Part shown: positions 5,942 to 7,557 of the stretch, piece after piece
Layout of the letters: the number at the start of each line of letters is the position of its first letter
Numbering within the stretch: the stretch's first letter is position 1
Notes under the pieces: generated by a model
What the model saw: the letters and a program-made list of their open reading frames with translations, nothing else
Database searches by the model: none
What the model was told of the DNA's origin: nothing
NCBI GenBank assembly: GCA_031288885.1
Contig: JAITQP010000078.1
Location: forward strand, 1 to 7,557
Direction of reading: 5' to 3'
DNA length: 7,557 nt
Origin: Prevotellaceae bacterium
GTDB taxonomy: Bacteria; Bacteroidota; Bacteroidia; Bacteroidales; UBA932
Made by a program: the position numbers and the translations under genes

Positions 5942-6094
5942 ACATTCCGTTAGGAGTGTATCGCTCGGTAGCAATGAATGGCTATCGTCGTCTGGGCATT
6001 CCGTAGGAATGCCTCCTTTGGTTGCATTCCTACGGAATGCAGGATTTGTGTGTGGTCGATTTTTCTACCGAGCGATACATTCCTAACGGAATGT
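5942..6094. repeat. 153-base head-to-head inverted pair of 71-base palindromic units
   Basis: The left unit (5942-6012) and right unit (6024-6094, inverted) are separated by 11 bases. The outer arms, 30 bases each (5942-5971 and 6065-6094), pair with one mismatch (5956). The inner arms, 17 bases each (5996-6012 and 6024-6040), pair perfectly. Between outer and inner arms each unit has exactly 24 bases with no visible similarity. Each unit starts with a palindrome of type ACATTCC-GTTA-GGAATGT and ends with GCATTCC-GTA-GGAATGC, so the DNA or RNA can fold either as one long hairpin with a 24x24 internal loop or as four short hairpins. No ORF fits. Candidates are a REP/BIME or MITE-like mobile repeat, or a structured RNA in the hisS leader. 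Confidence 0.85.
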
Positions 6095-6130
6095 TGGATG
6101 TGACCACGACAATTTACCGAATTAAAGCCA

Positions 6131-6158
6131 CTAATAGCTAATAACTAATCACTAAAAA
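6131..6158. repeat. Heptanucleotide repeat (CTAATNN)n before hisS
   Basis: CTAATAG, CTAATAA, CTAATCA, CTAAAAA: four degenerate 7-base units ending two bases before the hisS ATG. This occupies the place of a ribosome binding site, and no Shine-Dalgarno sequence is seen; A-rich leaders without one are normal in Bacteroidetes. Five of each seven positions are complementary to the AATTAGG array at the tamL end. Confidence 0.6.
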
Positions 6159-6160
6159 AA

Positions 6161-7519
6161 ATGACTAAACCTTCAATTCCCTCCGGCACGCGCGACTTTT
6201 CGCCCGCGGAAACGGCCAAGCGCACCTACATTTTTGACGCTATCAGGAGCGTCTTCAAAACATTCGGGTTTCAGCAGCTGGAAACGCCCGCCATGGAAAA
6301 CCTTTCGACGCTGCTCGGCAAGTACGGCGAGGAGGGCGATAAGCTCCTGTTCAAAATTCTCAACTCCGGCGACGCTTTTGCCAAGCTCACCCCCGAAGAC
6401 CTCGCCAGCCCTGCCGCCGCGTCGCTCAAGGCGTGCGAAAAGGGGCTGCGCTACGACCTCACCGTGCCGTTTGCGCGCTACGTGGTGCAGCACCAGAGCG
6501 AAATTGCCTTCCCGTTTCGCCGCTACCAGATACAGCCCGTGTGGCGCGCCGACAGGCCGCAAAAGGGGCGCTACCGCGAATTCTACCAGTGCGATGTGGA
6601 TATTGTGGGCTCTGCCTCGCTGCTCAACGAGGTGGAGCTCGTGCAGGTGGTGGATGCGGTTTTCCAAAAGTTGGGCGTGGCGGTGACGTTAAAGATGAAC
6701 AACCGTAAGGTGTTGAGCGGCATAGCCGAGTTCATGGGCGCGGGCGACAAGCTGACGGAAATAACGGTAGCCATTGACAAAATCGAAAAGATAGGCTTGG
6801 AGCGGGTGAAGCAGGAGCTGCGCGGGCAGGGCGTTTCGGACGAAGCCGTGGCGCGGCTGGAGCCTGTGCTCACGCTCGCCGGAACGCCTGCGGAGAAGCT
6901 GCAAACGCTGAGCCGCCTCCTCTCGTCCTCGGCGGAGGGCATGGCGGGCATACAGGAGCTTAGCGACATCTTTGGCTACCTGCAACCGCTTCAGCTGGGG
7001 TGCGGCGTGGAGCTCGACCTGTCGCTGGCGCGCGGCCTGAGCTACTACACCGGCGCTATCTTTGAGGTCAAGGCCAACGGCGTGGAGATGGGCAGCATCA
7101 CCGGCGGCGGGCGCTACGACAACCTCACGGGCATATTTGGGCTGCCCAACGTGTCCGGCGTGGGCATCTCCTTTGGCGCCGACCGCATCTACGACGTAAT
7201 GACGCAGCTCAACCTCTTTCCCGAAAGCACGCTGGTGGGCACGCAGGTCATGTTTACCAACCTTGGCGCGCGCGAGGAGGCGTACGCCATCGCCCTTGCC
7301 GCGCAGCTGCGCAAGGGTGGGGTGAGCGCGGAAATCTACCCCGACCGCAAGAAGCTCCAAAAGCAGCTCGAGTACGCCAACCGGCGCGGCATCCCCTACG
7401 TAGCGATTGTTGGGGAGGATGAGCTGGCGCAGCAAAAAATATCCCTCAAAAACCTGCGAACAGGCGAGCAACGCTTGCTGCCGGTGGAGGAGATGGAACT
7501 AAGAGTTGAGGAGGTATGA
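6161..7519 (+). CDS. hisS: Histidyl-tRNA synthetase
   Basis: Class II aminoacyl-tRNA synthetase that activates histidine with ATP and charges tRNA-His in the cytoplasm, normally as a homodimer. The start [15 protein letters not shown] matches the family, with GTRDF just before motif 1 ([12 protein letters not shown], ~36-47). [11 protein letters not shown] (98-108) and motif 2 ([21 protein letters not shown], ~125-145, with the ATP-binding Arg) follow. The histidine-specific motifs are ARGLSYYTG (290-298) and [10 protein letters not shown] (311-320); motif 3 is [10 protein letters not shown] (333-342). The C-terminal ~90 residues form the anticodon-binding domain ([17 protein letters not shown]). 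The 452-residue length is normal for Bacteroidetes and no key residue is missing. ATG at 6161 is the first in frame. The stop TGA lies inside a heptamer repeat. It is separated from tamL by 486 bases and is probably transcribed on its own. Confidence 0.98.
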   Translation: MTKPSIPSGTRDFSPAETAKRTYIFDAIRSVFKTFGFQQLETPAMENLSTLLGKYGEEGDKLLFKILNSGDAFAKLTPEDLASPAAASLKACEKGLRYDLTVPFARYVVQHQSEIAFPFRRYQIQPVWRADRPQKGRYREFYQCDVDIVGSASLLNEVELVQVVDAVFQKLGVAVTLKMNNRKVLSGIAEFMGAGDKLTEITVAIDKIEKIGLERVKQELRGQGVSDEAVARLEPVLTLAGTPAEKLQTLSRLLSSSAEGMAGIQELSDIFGYLQPLQLGCGVELDLSLARGLSYYTGAIFEVKANGVEMGSITGGGRYDNLTGIFGLPNVSGVGISFGADRIYDVMTQLNLFPESTLVGTQVMFTNLGAREEAYAIALAAQLRKGGVSAEIYPDRKKLQKQLEYANRRGIPYVAIVGEDELAQQKISLKNLRTGEQRLLPVEEMELRVEEV

Positions 7520-7557
7520 AGTATGAAGTATGAGGTATGAGGTATGAGGTATGAGGT
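7514..7557. repeat. Heptanucleotide tandem repeat (GTATGAG)n overlapping the hisS stop
   Basis: Six complete units (GTATGAA twice, GTATGAG four times) plus two bases, running off the window edge, so the true length is unknown. The first unit supplies the last Val codon and the TGA stop of hisS. Confidence 0.9.

Noticed and set aside
5732..6094. CRISPR array
   Set aside because: Repeats are few, palindromic, differ from each other, alternate in orientation and lack regular spacers; no cas genes are present.
6689..7471. 260-codon open frame on the minus strand inside hisS
   Set aside because: Composition reflects the opposite strand of hisS codons; all conserved HisRS motifs are on the plus strand.

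Overview
The window looks like a chromosomal segment of a Bacteroidota, most likely Bacteroidales, bacterium. Four things point there: a promoter of the Bacteroidetes type (TTTG, 19 bases, TAnnTTTG) in front of the tRNA; a lipidated TamA-like Omp85 protein (TamL type); a histidyl-tRNA synthetase with the Bacteroidetes-type sequence; and a DUF5618 protein. I cannot name the genus.

Left part (1-2270) is a decayed accessory region. It holds the 3' end of an IS982-family transposase, a DUF5618 (HEPN-like) gene with an odd C-terminal tail, a wrecked IS630-family transposase (5' end lost, one frameshift at an A8 run, one in-frame amber stop), and the first ~58 codons of a tyrosine recombinase that breaks off exactly where IS630 sequence begins. 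The recombinase fragment faces the 3' end of a tRNA-Leu(UAG) gene (2271-2352, minus), the usual arrangement of an integrated island, so I read this as the relic of an element that entered at that tRNA. These genes look AT-richer than the right half.

Right part (2353-7557) is ordinary, GC-richer chromosome. A SPOUT (SpoU/TrmH) rRNA/tRNA 2'-O-methyltransferase lies on the minus strand, and its 3' end abuts the tRNA-Leu promoter. Divergent from it is a 790-codon TamL-type outer-membrane assembly protein, then a 486-base intergenic region, then hisS.

The most unusual part is the tamL-hisS intergenic region (5675-6160). It holds a series of short palindromes of the form ATTCC-core-GGAAT. These include two CCCCGTAGGGG elements and a 153-base head-to-head inverted pair of 71-base units. 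Each unit is bounded by palindromes and carries a 24-base interior that is unrelated in sequence but identical in length. Heptanucleotide tandem repeats sit at three gene edges: overlapping the tamL stop (AATTAGG), just before the hisS start (CTAATNN) and overlapping the hisS stop (GTATGAG). No coding explanation fits this region; a mobile palindromic repeat family (REP/MITE-like) or a structured RNA are the main hypotheses.
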